21,783 nt of DNA from Peptoniphilaceae bacterium. Its GTDB lineage: Bacteria > Bacillota > Clostridia > Tissierellales > Peptoniphilaceae. The stretch covers positions 1-21,783 of the forward strand of contig JASLJE010000017.1 in NCBI GenBank assembly GCA_030152565.1. The letters are read 5' to 3'. The notes below the pieces were generated by a model. That model was given only the letters and a program-made list of their open reading frames with translations. It had not been told where the DNA came from and searched no databases. Every line of letters starts with the position of its first letter. Positions within the stretch are counted from its first letter, which is position 1. Shown here in pieces: positions 1 to 6,749 of this stretch. The position numbers and the translations under genes are program-made.

Positions 1-54
1 ATTAACTTGATTTTTAATCATATTAAGAAAAAAGAGATGGGAGGACAGGGATAA
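1..54 (+). CDS. pstC: Phosphate ABC transporter permease PstC, C-terminal tail (partial)
   Basis: The frame starting at base 1 is open for 17 codons and stops at TAA 52-54. The tail is basic (IKKK near its middle) after a hydrophobic INLIF stretch, as expected for the cytoplasmic end of a membrane permease. Its stop shares one base with the ATG of pstA (TAATG), the tight junction usual between pstC and pstA. Only position and residue character support the name, because the rest of the gene lies upstream of the window. Confidence 0.68.
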   Translation: MNLIFNHIKKKEMGGQG

Positions 55-869
55 TGAAAAAGAAATTTAATATTACCAAGTTTTTTATCTACCTGAGTGC
101 CTTTCTGACCTTTGGAAGTTTAATCTTTATAGTTGGCCATGTGGTAGTTAGGGGTATAAGTCATTTAAAGCCATCACTTTTTGCCCTTAAGTTTACAACT
201 GAAAATGTGTCCATGTTGCCATCCATTATAAATACCTTACAGATAATAGGGATAACCCTTTTAATAAGCGTTCCCCTAGGTGTTTTTTCTGCCATCTATA
301 TGGTGGAATACGCCAAGCCTAATAATAAGTTTATTAAGTTTGTAAGATTAAATACAGAGACCCTACAAGGGATACCATCAATAGTCTTTGGACTTTTCGG
401 CATGCTTTTCTTCGGCCAGGTTCTAGGCTTGGGTTTTTCCATCTTATCAGGATCCTTGACCATGGCCATGATGGTTCTTCCCTTGATTATTAGGGCTACT
501 GAAGAGGCCCTAATGGCAGTGCCCATGACCTATAGGGAGGCCAGTTTTGGCCTGGGAGCTAGAAAGCTAAGGACCATCTTTAATGTTATTTTACCATCGG
601 CTATGAACGGTTTAATATCTGGAATTATTCTGGCCATAGGTAGGGTTTTTGGAGAGACAGCAGCCCTTTTATATACGGCAGGAACAGGCTTGGAAATAGC
701 GAAGGCCACAGATTCAGGTAGGTCCTTGGCCATCCACATGTATCTTTTACAGGCGGAAGCCCTTCATATAAATGAGGCCTATGCTACGGCCTTTGTTCTA
801 ATAATAGTAGTATTAATAATAAATGGAATTTCAGCCATCTTAGCCAAGAAGGTTGGAAAGGAGCAATAG
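54..869 (+). CDS. pstA: Phosphate ABC transporter permease PstA
   Basis: Membrane subunit of the high-affinity phosphate importer PstSCAB. The 271-residue protein has about six hydrophobic segments (roughly 11-32, 57-84, 108-128, 131-149, 186-206 and 243-264). The cytoplasmic EAA-type coupling loop spans about 150-182 (EEALMAVPMTYREAS, then LGARKLRTIFNVILPSA), where the ATPase docks. GETAALLYTAG at 200-210 is typical of PstA. A GGGAGG-type ribosome site lies just upstream of ATG 54. The gene overlaps the pstC stop by one base and its own stop abuts the pstB start, so translation is probably coupled. Length and order match the family, and I see nothing broken. Confidence 0.95.
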   Translation: MKKKFNITKFFIYLSAFLTFGSLIFIVGHVVVRGISHLKPSLFALKFTTENVSMLPSIINTLQIIGITLLISVPLGVFSAIYMVEYAKPNNKFIKFVRLNTETLQGIPSIVFGLFGMLFFGQVLGLGFSILSGSLTMAMMVLPLIIRATEEALMAVPMTYREASFGLGARKLRTIFNVILPSAMNGLISGIILAIGRVFGETAALLYTAGTGLEIAKATDSGRSLAIHMYLLQAEALHINEAYATAFVLIIVVLIINGISAILAKKVGKEQ

Positions 870-1625
870 ATGACTAACAATATATTGGAAATTAAAAACT
901 TTGATGTTTACTATGGAGATTTTCAGGCCATAAAAAATGTGAGCATGGATATTCAAAAAAACAAGGTGACTGCCTTTATAGGCCCTTCAGGATGTGGTAA
1001 GTCAACCCTTTTAAAGAGTATTAATAGGATGAATGACCTGGTAGAAAGCTTCCACAAGGAAGGAAGTATTCTCATCAATGGAAAAGATATTTACGATGAC
1101 TATGATGTCTATAAGTTGAGAAAGGATGTAGGCATGGTTTTTCAAAGGCCCAACCCCTTTCCCAAGTCTATCTATGACAATATAGCCTATGGGCCGAGGA
1201 CTCATGGCATCAAGGACAAGAAGACCTTAGATGAGATAGTTGAAAGGTCTTTAAGGCAGGCAGCCATTTGGGATGAGGTTAAGGACAAGTTAAATAAGTC
1301 AGCCCTAGCCCTATCAGGAGGCCAACAGCAAAGAATTTGTATAGCTAGGGCCCTGGCAGTAGAGCCGGAAATTCTACTTTTAGATGAGCCTACATCAGCC
1401 CTAGATCCTATATCTACTTCTAAGATAGAAGAGTTGATAGACCAACTAAAAAAGGACTATACTATAGTTATAGTAACCCATAACATGCAACAGGCAACAA
1501 GAATTTCTGACTATACAGCCTTCTTTTACCTGGGAGATTTAATAGAGTACAGTGATACGACCAGTTTATTTTCTAGACCTAGGAAGGAAGAGACCGAAAG
1601 ATATATTACAGGAAGATTCGGATAG
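870..1625 (+). CDS. pstB: Phosphate ABC transporter ATP-binding protein PstB
   Basis: ATPase that powers phosphate import through PstC and PstA at the inner face of the membrane. The 251-residue protein has all ABC motifs in order: Walker A GPSGCGKST at 38-46, Q-loop Gln92 in MVFQRPNPFP, signature LSGGQQQR at 148-155, Walker B ending at Asp172-Glu173, and switch His204. The Q-loop context FQRPNPFPKSIYDN is characteristic of PstB. It starts directly after the pstA stop and ends nine bases before phoU. Its membership of the pst operon and its role are secure. Confidence 0.98.
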   Translation: MTNNILEIKNFDVYYGDFQAIKNVSMDIQKNKVTAFIGPSGCGKSTLLKSINRMNDLVESFHKEGSILINGKDIYDDYDVYKLRKDVGMVFQRPNPFPKSIYDNIAYGPRTHGIKDKKTLDEIVERSLRQAAIWDEVKDKLNKSALALSGGQQQRICIARALAVEPEILLLDEPTSALDPISTSKIEELIDQLKKDYTIVIVTHNMQQATRISDYTAFFYLGDLIEYSDTTSLFSRPRKEETERYITGRFG

Positions 1626-1634
1626 GAGATTATT

Positions 1635-2285
1635 ATGAGATCAAAATTTGATGAAAGATTAGATAACTTAAATGATGAGCTAATCGCCATGGGATCCAAG
1701 GTGACTAGGGCCATAGAGGATTCTATTACTGCCTTGATCAACGAAGATTTAAACTTGGCCAAGTCTGTGGCCCATGGAGATGATATTATCAATGATATGG
1801 AAAAGGAAATTGAGACAGATGCTATCAAGCTTCTCCTAAAGCACCAGCCTGTGGCATCAGACCTAAGGTTTATTACCTCGATTCTTAAGATAATTACAGA
1901 CTTGGAAAGAATAGGAGACCAGGCGGCAGACATTTCAGTTTTAAACCTTAAACTATCCAAGAGAAACTACACTCCAAGTGACTTGGGTAGTATTAAGGCT
2001 ATGGGAGACTTGACTGTATCCATGGTAGAAGATGCCCTAGTGGCCTATAAGACAGGAGACTTGGACCTGGTAGAAGATGTTATCCTTAGGGACCAAAAGG
2101 TAAATGACTACTTTAAGATTGTAAGAGATGAGGTAGTAAAGGATATTAGTGACAATGACTTTGACACTAAAAATAGTTTGGATATATTTATGATAGCCAA
2201 GTACTTAGAAAGAATAGGCGATCATGCTAAAAATGTGGGAGAATGGGTATATTATTCAATAGCAGGCAAACATAAAAATGATTAG
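1635..2285 (+). CDS. phoU: Phosphate transport system regulatory protein PhoU
   Basis: Cytoplasmic adaptor that links PstB activity to the PhoR kinase and restrains phosphate uptake when phosphate is plentiful. The 216-residue protein shows the two-fold repeat of three-helix bundles. Each half carries the metal-binding signature, LERIGDQAADI at about 90-100 and LERIGDHAKNV at about 191-201. The ribosome site AGGAG at 1624-1628 overlaps the pstB stop, fixing ATG 1635 as the start. Lying between pstB and the two-component genes is what is expected if the PhoU signal is passed to the kinase encoded downstream. Confidence 0.95.
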   Translation: MRSKFDERLDNLNDELIAMGSKVTRAIEDSITALINEDLNLAKSVAHGDDIINDMEKEIETDAIKLLLKHQPVASDLRFITSILKIITDLERIGDQAADISVLNLKLSKRNYTPSDLGSIKAMGDLTVSMVEDALVAYKTGDLDLVEDVILRDQKVNDYFKIVRDEVVKDISDNDFDTKNSLDIFMIAKYLERIGDHAKNVGEWVYYSIAGKHKND

Positions 2286-2294
2286 GGGTTGGAT

Positions 2295-2969
2295 ATGTAT
2301 ACTATTTACGTGGTTGAGGACGATGCAGACATTAGGCAGCTTATAGTTTATGCCTTAAATAATAACGGATTTAAAGCCCAGGGATTTCCATCAGCTAAGG
2401 GCCTTTATGGCCAAATGGAAAAGGAGGTCCCTTCCCTTTTAATATTGGATTTAATGTTGGATGGGGAAAGTGGCTATGATATATTAGCAAGGATAAGGGC
2501 TAATCCAGAGGTGGCTGACCTACCAGTCATCATCCTGACAGCCAAGTCAAGTGAATACGATAAGGTAAAAGGTTTAGATATGGGGGCAGACGACTATATA
2601 ACTAAGCCTTTTGGTGTATTAGAAATGATATCTAGGGTCAAGGCCCTACTGAGGAGAAGTCCAGCTAGACAAAAGATTGAAACCCAGCTAGGCTACAGGG
2701 ATATTAGGATGGACTTGGAAAAGAGAAAGGCCTATTTGGACCAAGAGGAAATAGAGCTTACCTACAAGGAGTTTGAGCTTCTTCACTTTCTCATCATAAA
2801 TGAGGGGATAGTCCTTACCAGGGACAGTTTAATGGAAGAGGTTTGGGGCTTTGATTATTCAGGTGAAACCAGGACTGTGGATGTACATATTCGTAGTTTA
2901 AGGCAGAAGTTGGAAGATAGGGACTATATAAAGACAGTCCGCAATGTGGGCTATAGACTGGGGGATTAA
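2295..2969 (+). CDS. phoP: OmpR/PhoB-family response regulator of the phosphate operon
   Basis: DNA-binding response regulator, probably controlling the phosphate-starvation genes. The receiver domain (about 1-118) has the acidic pair Glu8-Asp9-Asp10, phospho-acceptor Asp52 (LILDLMLDG), Thr82 and Lys104 (ITKPFG). A winged-helix Trans_Reg_C domain follows (about 130-224) with ELTYKEFELLHFL and the recognition region RTVDVHIRSLRQKLE, ending VRNVGYRLGD. I chose ATG 2295 over an in-frame TTG at 2289 because AGGGG (2284-2288) is six bases before the ATG and too close to the TTG. The name PhoP/PhoB rests on the pst-phoU neighbours; the sequence alone proves only an OmpR-type regulator. Confidence 0.9.
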   Translation: MYTIYVVEDDADIRQLIVYALNNNGFKAQGFPSAKGLYGQMEKEVPSLLILDLMLDGESGYDILARIRANPEVADLPVIILTAKSSEYDKVKGLDMGADDYITKPFGVLEMISRVKALLRRSPARQKIETQLGYRDIRMDLEKRKAYLDQEEIELTYKEFELLHFLIINEGIVLTRDSLMEEVWGFDYSGETRTVDVHIRSLRQKLEDRDYIKTVRNVGYRLGD

Positions 2970-2970
2970 G

Positions 2971-4041
2971 ATGAGAAAAAAACTGTTTAGAAAGATACTT
3001 ATAAGCTTGATTTTGGTCTTTGTTTTAAGCTATGGTCTGGGCCTTTACTTTTATGGGATAAATCCCTTGACCAGGCCTACAGAAAGCATATCCCTAATAT
3101 TTTTCTTTGGGGTTCTTCTACCTATAATAGCCAATGAATTGACCTATAGGATCCTGACAGATTCTCTAAAGCCAGTGGACAAGTTTTTAAAATTTATTAC
3201 TGATATTATTTTAGGCAAGGACTATAAGAGTGAAGAAGAATTTATGGACATAGAAAAAGACCTGATGGACTATATGGAAAACTATGATCATAACTCTAAG
3301 GAAATTATAGAAGGGGTAATAAAGCTTAGGGAAAGTGAGCAGATTAGAAAAGAATTCAGTGCCAATGTTACCCATGAGCTAAAGACTCCTCTTACCTCTA
3401 TTAATGGCTATGCTGAAATGATAGCCCAGGGGATGACTAATCTGGAAGAGGCTAGAGAGTTTGCACAAATTATCAACAAGGAGGGCAATAGGCTTTTAAA
3501 CATGATAGATGAGACCATCCAGCTATCTAAGTTTGACAATAACTATGTTAAGACAGAGGCCTTTGAAATCTTTAACCTGGGAGAATTAATAGAAGAAAAT
3601 ATAGAAAGTCTATCCCACCTGGCAGAGGAAAAGAAAATGATTATTAGCTTTAATCAGACAGAAGTTCTATTTTATGGCAATAGAAAGCTAATAGATGACT
3701 TGGTTAGAAACCTTATCTCCAATGCCATTAAGTATTCCAAGGAAGAAAATGCTTATTTGGACATTAATCTTTTTGATAGTTTTGACCATGTAGAGATTAT
3801 TTTTACAGATAATGGTATAGGCATAGGGCCAGAAGACCAAAAAAGGGTCTTTGAAAGGTTCTTTACAGTGGACAAGGCCAGGTCTAAAAAAAGCGGAACA
3901 GGTTTGGGCCTATCCCTAGTAAAACACATTGCCCTAATGCACAAGGGCAGTGTTAGGCTGGAGAGCCGACTGGGCATAGGATCCACCTTCTATGTAAGTC
4001 TACCCAAGCTAACTGATGTGGACTATGAAAATAAAATTTAA
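2971..4041 (+). CDS. phoR: PhoR-type sensor histidine kinase, compact form
   Basis: Membrane histidine kinase, presumably the partner of the preceding regulator. The 356 residues comprise TM1 (about 8-29), a very short outer loop of some ten residues, TM2 (about 38-58), a linker with a possible degenerate HAMP (about 62-115), then HisKA with phospho-His135 in THELKTPLT. The catalytic domain has the N box (DDLVRNLISNAIKY, 242-255), G1 DNGIGI (280-285), F box ERFF and G2 GTGLGL (309-314). I see no PAS or Cache domain. ATG 2971 lies one base after the regulator stop with GGGG at 2961-2964 in front. An in-frame ATG at 2944 would overlap the regulator and add nine residues. Without a periplasmic sensor, input probably comes through Pst-PhoU. 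Confidence 0.9.
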   Translation: MRKKLFRKILISLILVFVLSYGLGLYFYGINPLTRPTESISLIFFFGVLLPIIANELTYRILTDSLKPVDKFLKFITDIILGKDYKSEEEFMDIEKDLMDYMENYDHNSKEIIEGVIKLRESEQIRKEFSANVTHELKTPLTSINGYAEMIAQGMTNLEEAREFAQIINKEGNRLLNMIDETIQLSKFDNNYVKTEAFEIFNLGELIEENIESLSHLAEEKKMIISFNQTEVLFYGNRKLIDDLVRNLISNAIKYSKEENAYLDINLFDSFDHVEIIFTDNGIGIGPEDQKRVFERFFTVDKARSKKSGTGLGLSLVKHIALMHKGSVRLESRLGIGSTFYVSLPKLTDVDYENKI

Positions 4042-4058
4042 TATTCATTAGCAATATG

Positions 4059-4067
4059 TGATATAAT
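4059..4067 (+). promoter_or_regulatory. Probable extended -10 promoter for pepF
   Basis: TGATATAAT at 4059-4067 is a perfect extended -10 element (TGnTATAAT). No good -35 is visible 16-18 bases upstream, which extended -10 promoters tolerate. Transcription would start near 4074, about 70 bases before pepF, and would include the inverted repeat at 4100-4121. It is the only promoter-like sequence in the gap. Confidence 0.55.
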
Positions 4068-4099
4068 TATTTAATAACATATTGGACTTTACATAGTAT

Positions 4100-4121
4100 G
4101 GCCTGTAGTTAACTACAGGCC
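4100..4121 (+). terminator. Perfect inverted repeat between phoR and pepF; terminator or leader hairpin
   Basis: The arm GGCCTGTAGTT (4100-4110) is followed immediately by its exact complement AACTACAGGCC (4111-4121), giving a 9-bp stem with a TTAA loop. The following CTTATT is only weakly T-rich. It could end the pst-pho transcript inefficiently, act as an attenuator in the pepF leader, or be a protein-binding palindrome. It ends 25 bases before the pepF start. Confidence 0.5.
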
Positions 4122-4146
4122 TTATTCAATAATGAAAGGAGCACAT

Positions 4147-5949
4147 ATGAAGGAAGTAGTATTAAGAAAAGATGTAGATATAAATGAAACATGGGACCTA
4201 TCAACCTTATTTAAAGACGATAGTGACTATAGTAAATCTTTAGAAAAATTAATAGAAAATGTTAAGGAATTTAAAAATAAATATGAAGGCAAGTTGGAAG
4301 ATGCAGGGGATGTAAATGAGGCCCTAGATAGTTATAGGCCAATTCTAGAACTATTTGGACAATTAGGATCCTATGCCAGCCTTAGTGTTGAAGTAGACCT
4401 TACCAACTTAAAAAACAAGGAAAGATTGATGAAGTTTGCCAAGGTTCAGGCTGAACTTATGGCTGACTTAAGCTTTTTAGAAAGTGAAATTCTTCAATTG
4501 GATATGGAAGTAATAGACCAGGCCATGGAAGAATCAGAAGAAAACAAGGTTTACTTGGCAGAGTTGAAAAGACAAAAACCCTACCAATTATCCAAGGATG
4601 AAGAGAGGATTTTAAGCTCCCTATCAGCCATCCTAGACAAGCCTTATGAATTATATGGAGACATTAAGTTTGGGGATACTAAATTTGATAAGTTTACAGT
4701 GGCAGGTAAGGAATATGAGATGAACTACAATACCTTTGAAGGTGTTTATGAATCTCTTGCAGATACTGATGTTAGAAGAGAGGCCTTCGATGTTTTCTCC
4801 AGGGGAATTAGGGACCATCAAGTGGCTACAGCAGCCAACTATAATACCCATGTACAAACTGAAAAGACCTTGGCGAGCCTAAGAGGATATGAATCAGTTT
4901 TTGACTACCTATTGGCTAGACAAAATGTATCAAGAGACCTTTACGATAGGCAAATAGATGTTATTATGACAGACCTTGCTCCACACATGAGAAAATATGC
5001 CAAATTATTGGGAGAAATTCACGGTTTAGACAAGGTTACCTATGCAGACTTAAAAATCGACATAGACCCAGCCTATGAACCAGAAGTTAGTTTTGACCAG
5101 GCTAAAAAATATGTTTTAGATGGGCTAAGTGTTCTAGGTGATGAATATAATCAAATCTTAAATGATGCCTTTAATAATAGGTGGATTGACTATGCTAGAA
5201 ACCAAGGTAAGAGAACAGGAGCCTTTTGTTCCAGCCCATATGGGGTAAATTCTTTTGTCCTAATGTTTTTCAATGGAGGCATGGACCAAGTAATGACCCT
5301 AGCCCACGAGTTAGGTCACGCAGGCCACTTCCAATTGGCAGGTCAAAACCAAAACATTTACAATACTAGAACATCCATGTATTTTGTTGAAGCACCTTCA
5401 ACTACCAATGAAATCATTCTGGAAAACTACCTGTTGACTCAGGCAGAAGATGATAGGATGAAAAGATGGGTTCTTACTCAAATGGTGGCAAAAACCTACT
5501 ACCATAACTTTGTAACCCACTTCTTAGAAGCGGCCTTCCAAAGAGAAGTTTACAGGTTGGTAGACAAGGGGGAAGATGTTCACCACGAAATTTTAAATGA
5601 TATTTACAGGAAGGTCCTAAAGGAATTCTGGGGAGATGCTGTTGAAATAAATGATGGAGCAGAATTAACCTGGATGAGACAACCTCACTATTATATGGGG
5701 CTTTATCCTTATACTTACTCAGCAGGACTTACTATAGGAACACAAATGGCCAATAAAATAATTAGTCAAGGTGATGAAGTTGCTAAAAACTGGGTAGAAG
5801 TATTAAAGCTAGGTGGAAGTATGGACTCTTACAACTTGGCCCTAAAGGCAGGAGTTGATATTAGTACAGATCAACCATTAAAGGAAACAATCGCCTATAT
5901 AGGCAGTTTAATAGACCAAATTGAAGAAATAACCAAAAAAATAGGCTAG
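4147..5949 (+). CDS. pepF: Oligoendopeptidase F (M3B zinc metallopeptidase)
   Basis: Cytoplasmic zinc peptidase that trims oligopeptides, contributing to peptide nutrition and turnover. The 600-residue protein matches the usual PepF length. The zinc motif HELGH lies at 387-391 inside MTLAHELGHAGHF, with the likely third ligand Glu415 in FVEAPSTTNE. The C-terminal region contains the MRQPHYYMGLYPYTYSAGL segment typical of the family. I chose ATG 4147 because AAAGGAG ends five bases before it and the N-terminus (VVLRKDVDINETWDLSTLF) matches PepF starts. An in-frame ATG at 4132 would add five residues and lacks a ribosome site. It is probably transcribed alone from the 4059-4067 promoter, and I see no terminator after it. 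Confidence 0.95.
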   Translation: MKEVVLRKDVDINETWDLSTLFKDDSDYSKSLEKLIENVKEFKNKYEGKLEDAGDVNEALDSYRPILELFGQLGSYASLSVEVDLTNLKNKERLMKFAKVQAELMADLSFLESEILQLDMEVIDQAMEESEENKVYLAELKRQKPYQLSKDEERILSSLSAILDKPYELYGDIKFGDTKFDKFTVAGKEYEMNYNTFEGVYESLADTDVRREAFDVFSRGIRDHQVATAANYNTHVQTEKTLASLRGYESVFDYLLARQNVSRDLYDRQIDVIMTDLAPHMRKYAKLLGEIHGLDKVTYADLKIDIDPAYEPEVSFDQAKKYVLDGLSVLGDEYNQILNDAFNNRWIDYARNQGKRTGAFCSSPYGVNSFVLMFFNGGMDQVMTLAHELGHAGHFQLAGQNQNIYNTRTSMYFVEAPSTTNEIILENYLLTQAEDDRMKRWVLTQMVAKTYYHNFVTHFLEAAFQREVYRLVDKGEDVHHEILNDIYRKVLKEFWGDAVEINDGAELTWMRQPHYYMGLYPYTYSAGLTIGTQMANKIISQGDEVAKNWVEVLKLGGSMDSYNLALKAGVDISTDQPLKETIAYIGSLIDQIEEITKKIG

Positions 5950-5968
5950 GAAAAAGATAGATAACTTA

Positions 5969-5996
5969 TTGACAAAGTCATTCTTTTGGGTATAAT
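5969..5996 (+). promoter_or_regulatory. Promoter of rex
   Basis: A perfect -35 TTGACA (5969-5974) and perfect -10 TATAAT (5991-5996) are separated by 16 bases. The start would be near 6003, giving a leader of about 30 bases. No convincing Rex palindrome overlaps it, so autorepression is not supported by what I see. Confidence 0.85.
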
Positions 5997-6032
5997 GAAA
6001 ATAGATAGTTGTTTAATTGACGAGGAGGAGAC

Positions 6033-6680
6033 ATGAAAAAAAACGGTATAGTTTCCAGTGCAGTAGTTAGAAGATTACCAAAGTATTATAGATATTTAGG
6101 GGACCTGGAAAAAGCAGGTAGTACAAAAATATCTTCTCAAGAGTTAAGTGAAAAGACTGGTTTTACTGCGTCTCAAATCAGACAGGATTTAAATCATTTT
6201 GGAGGCTTCGGCCAACAAGGTTATGGATATCAAGTATCTGCTTTAAGACAATCAATTAAAGAAATCATAGGCTTGGAAAAGTGCTATAATGCCATTATCG
6301 TAGGTTTTGGTAACATAGGTCAGGCCATATATAAGTATGATGGCTTTAATACAGAAAAATTTGATATTATCGGAGTGTTTGATAAGTCAGATTATGTAAA
6401 TACAGGTAAAAACCAAGATGTTGAAATAAAATCAATTGATGATATAGAAGACTTTTTATCAGAAAATGAAGTAGACATTGCTGTTTTGGCAGTGCCAGAA
6501 GTTGTGGCCCAAGAGGTTACAGACTTGTTGGTAGCCAATAAGGTTAAGTCCATATGGAACTTTGCCCCAGTTGATGTTAAGGCACCTGAAGAGGTACCAG
6601 TGGAAAATGTCCACTTGAGTGAATCCCTATATACATTGATTTATTACTTAGGAAATAATGATGACTACAAGGCAAGATAA
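6033..6680 (+). CDS. rex: Redox-sensing transcriptional repressor Rex
   Basis: Dimeric repressor that releases DNA when NADH rises, controlling fermentation and redox genes. The 215-residue protein has a winged-helix domain (about 10-70) with the recognition region TASQIRQDLNHFGGFGQQGYGY. A Rossmann domain follows, with the dinucleotide loop GFGNIGQA (91-98), and then a swap helix near the C-terminus (LSESLYTLIYYL). A strong GAGGAGGAG site (6022-6030) precedes ATG 6033. The gene has its own consensus promoter and an intrinsic terminator directly after its stop, so it is probably monocistronic. Its neighbour is an ABC-F gene; B. subtilis also keeps rex (ydiH) close to ydiF. Confidence 0.95.
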   Translation: MKKNGIVSSAVVRRLPKYYRYLGDLEKAGSTKISSQELSEKTGFTASQIRQDLNHFGGFGQQGYGYQVSALRQSIKEIIGLEKCYNAIIVGFGNIGQAIYKYDGFNTEKFDIIGVFDKSDYVNTGKNQDVEIKSIDDIEDFLSENEVDIAVLAVPEVVAQEVTDLLVANKVKSIWNFAPVDVKAPEEVPVENVHLSESLYTLIYYLGNNDDYKAR

Positions 6681-6706
6681 ACTCTCTACTTAGAGAGTTT
6701 TTTTTT
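6680..6706 (+). terminator. Intrinsic terminator after rex
   Basis: AACTCTCT (6680-6687) pairs perfectly with AGAGAGTT (6692-6699) around an ACTT loop, followed by an unbroken T run to 6706. The stem begins on the last base of the rex stop codon. The T run also overlaps the -35 of the next promoter. Confidence 0.9.
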
Positions 6707-6732
6707 GTCAAAAATAGGCTCTCAGGTATAAT
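6705..6732 (+). promoter_or_regulatory. Promoter of the ABC-F gene
   Basis: TTGTCA (6705-6710) and TATAAT (6727-6732) are separated by 16 bases. The predicted start near 6739 falls at the beginning of the ribosome site GAGGTGA (6739-6745), so the leader would be only about 10 bases. Confidence 0.75.
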
Positions 6733-6749
6733 AAGATAGAGGTGAGTGA

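Noticed and set aside
1526..1960. 144-codon minus-strand frame across pstB and phoU
   Set aside because: It lies wholly antisense to two well-supported genes, shows no recognisable motif and is rich in Ser and Leu as expected from the complement of their codons.
2944..2970. Earlier ATG for the histidine kinase
   Set aside because: It would overlap the response regulator and add nine residues translated from regulator coding sequence; ATG 2971 has a ribosome site and gives a normal N-terminus.
6008..6022. Possible Rex autoregulatory site in the rex leader (TTGTTTAATTGACG)
   Set aside because: It is not a palindrome and lacks the TTAACAA second half.
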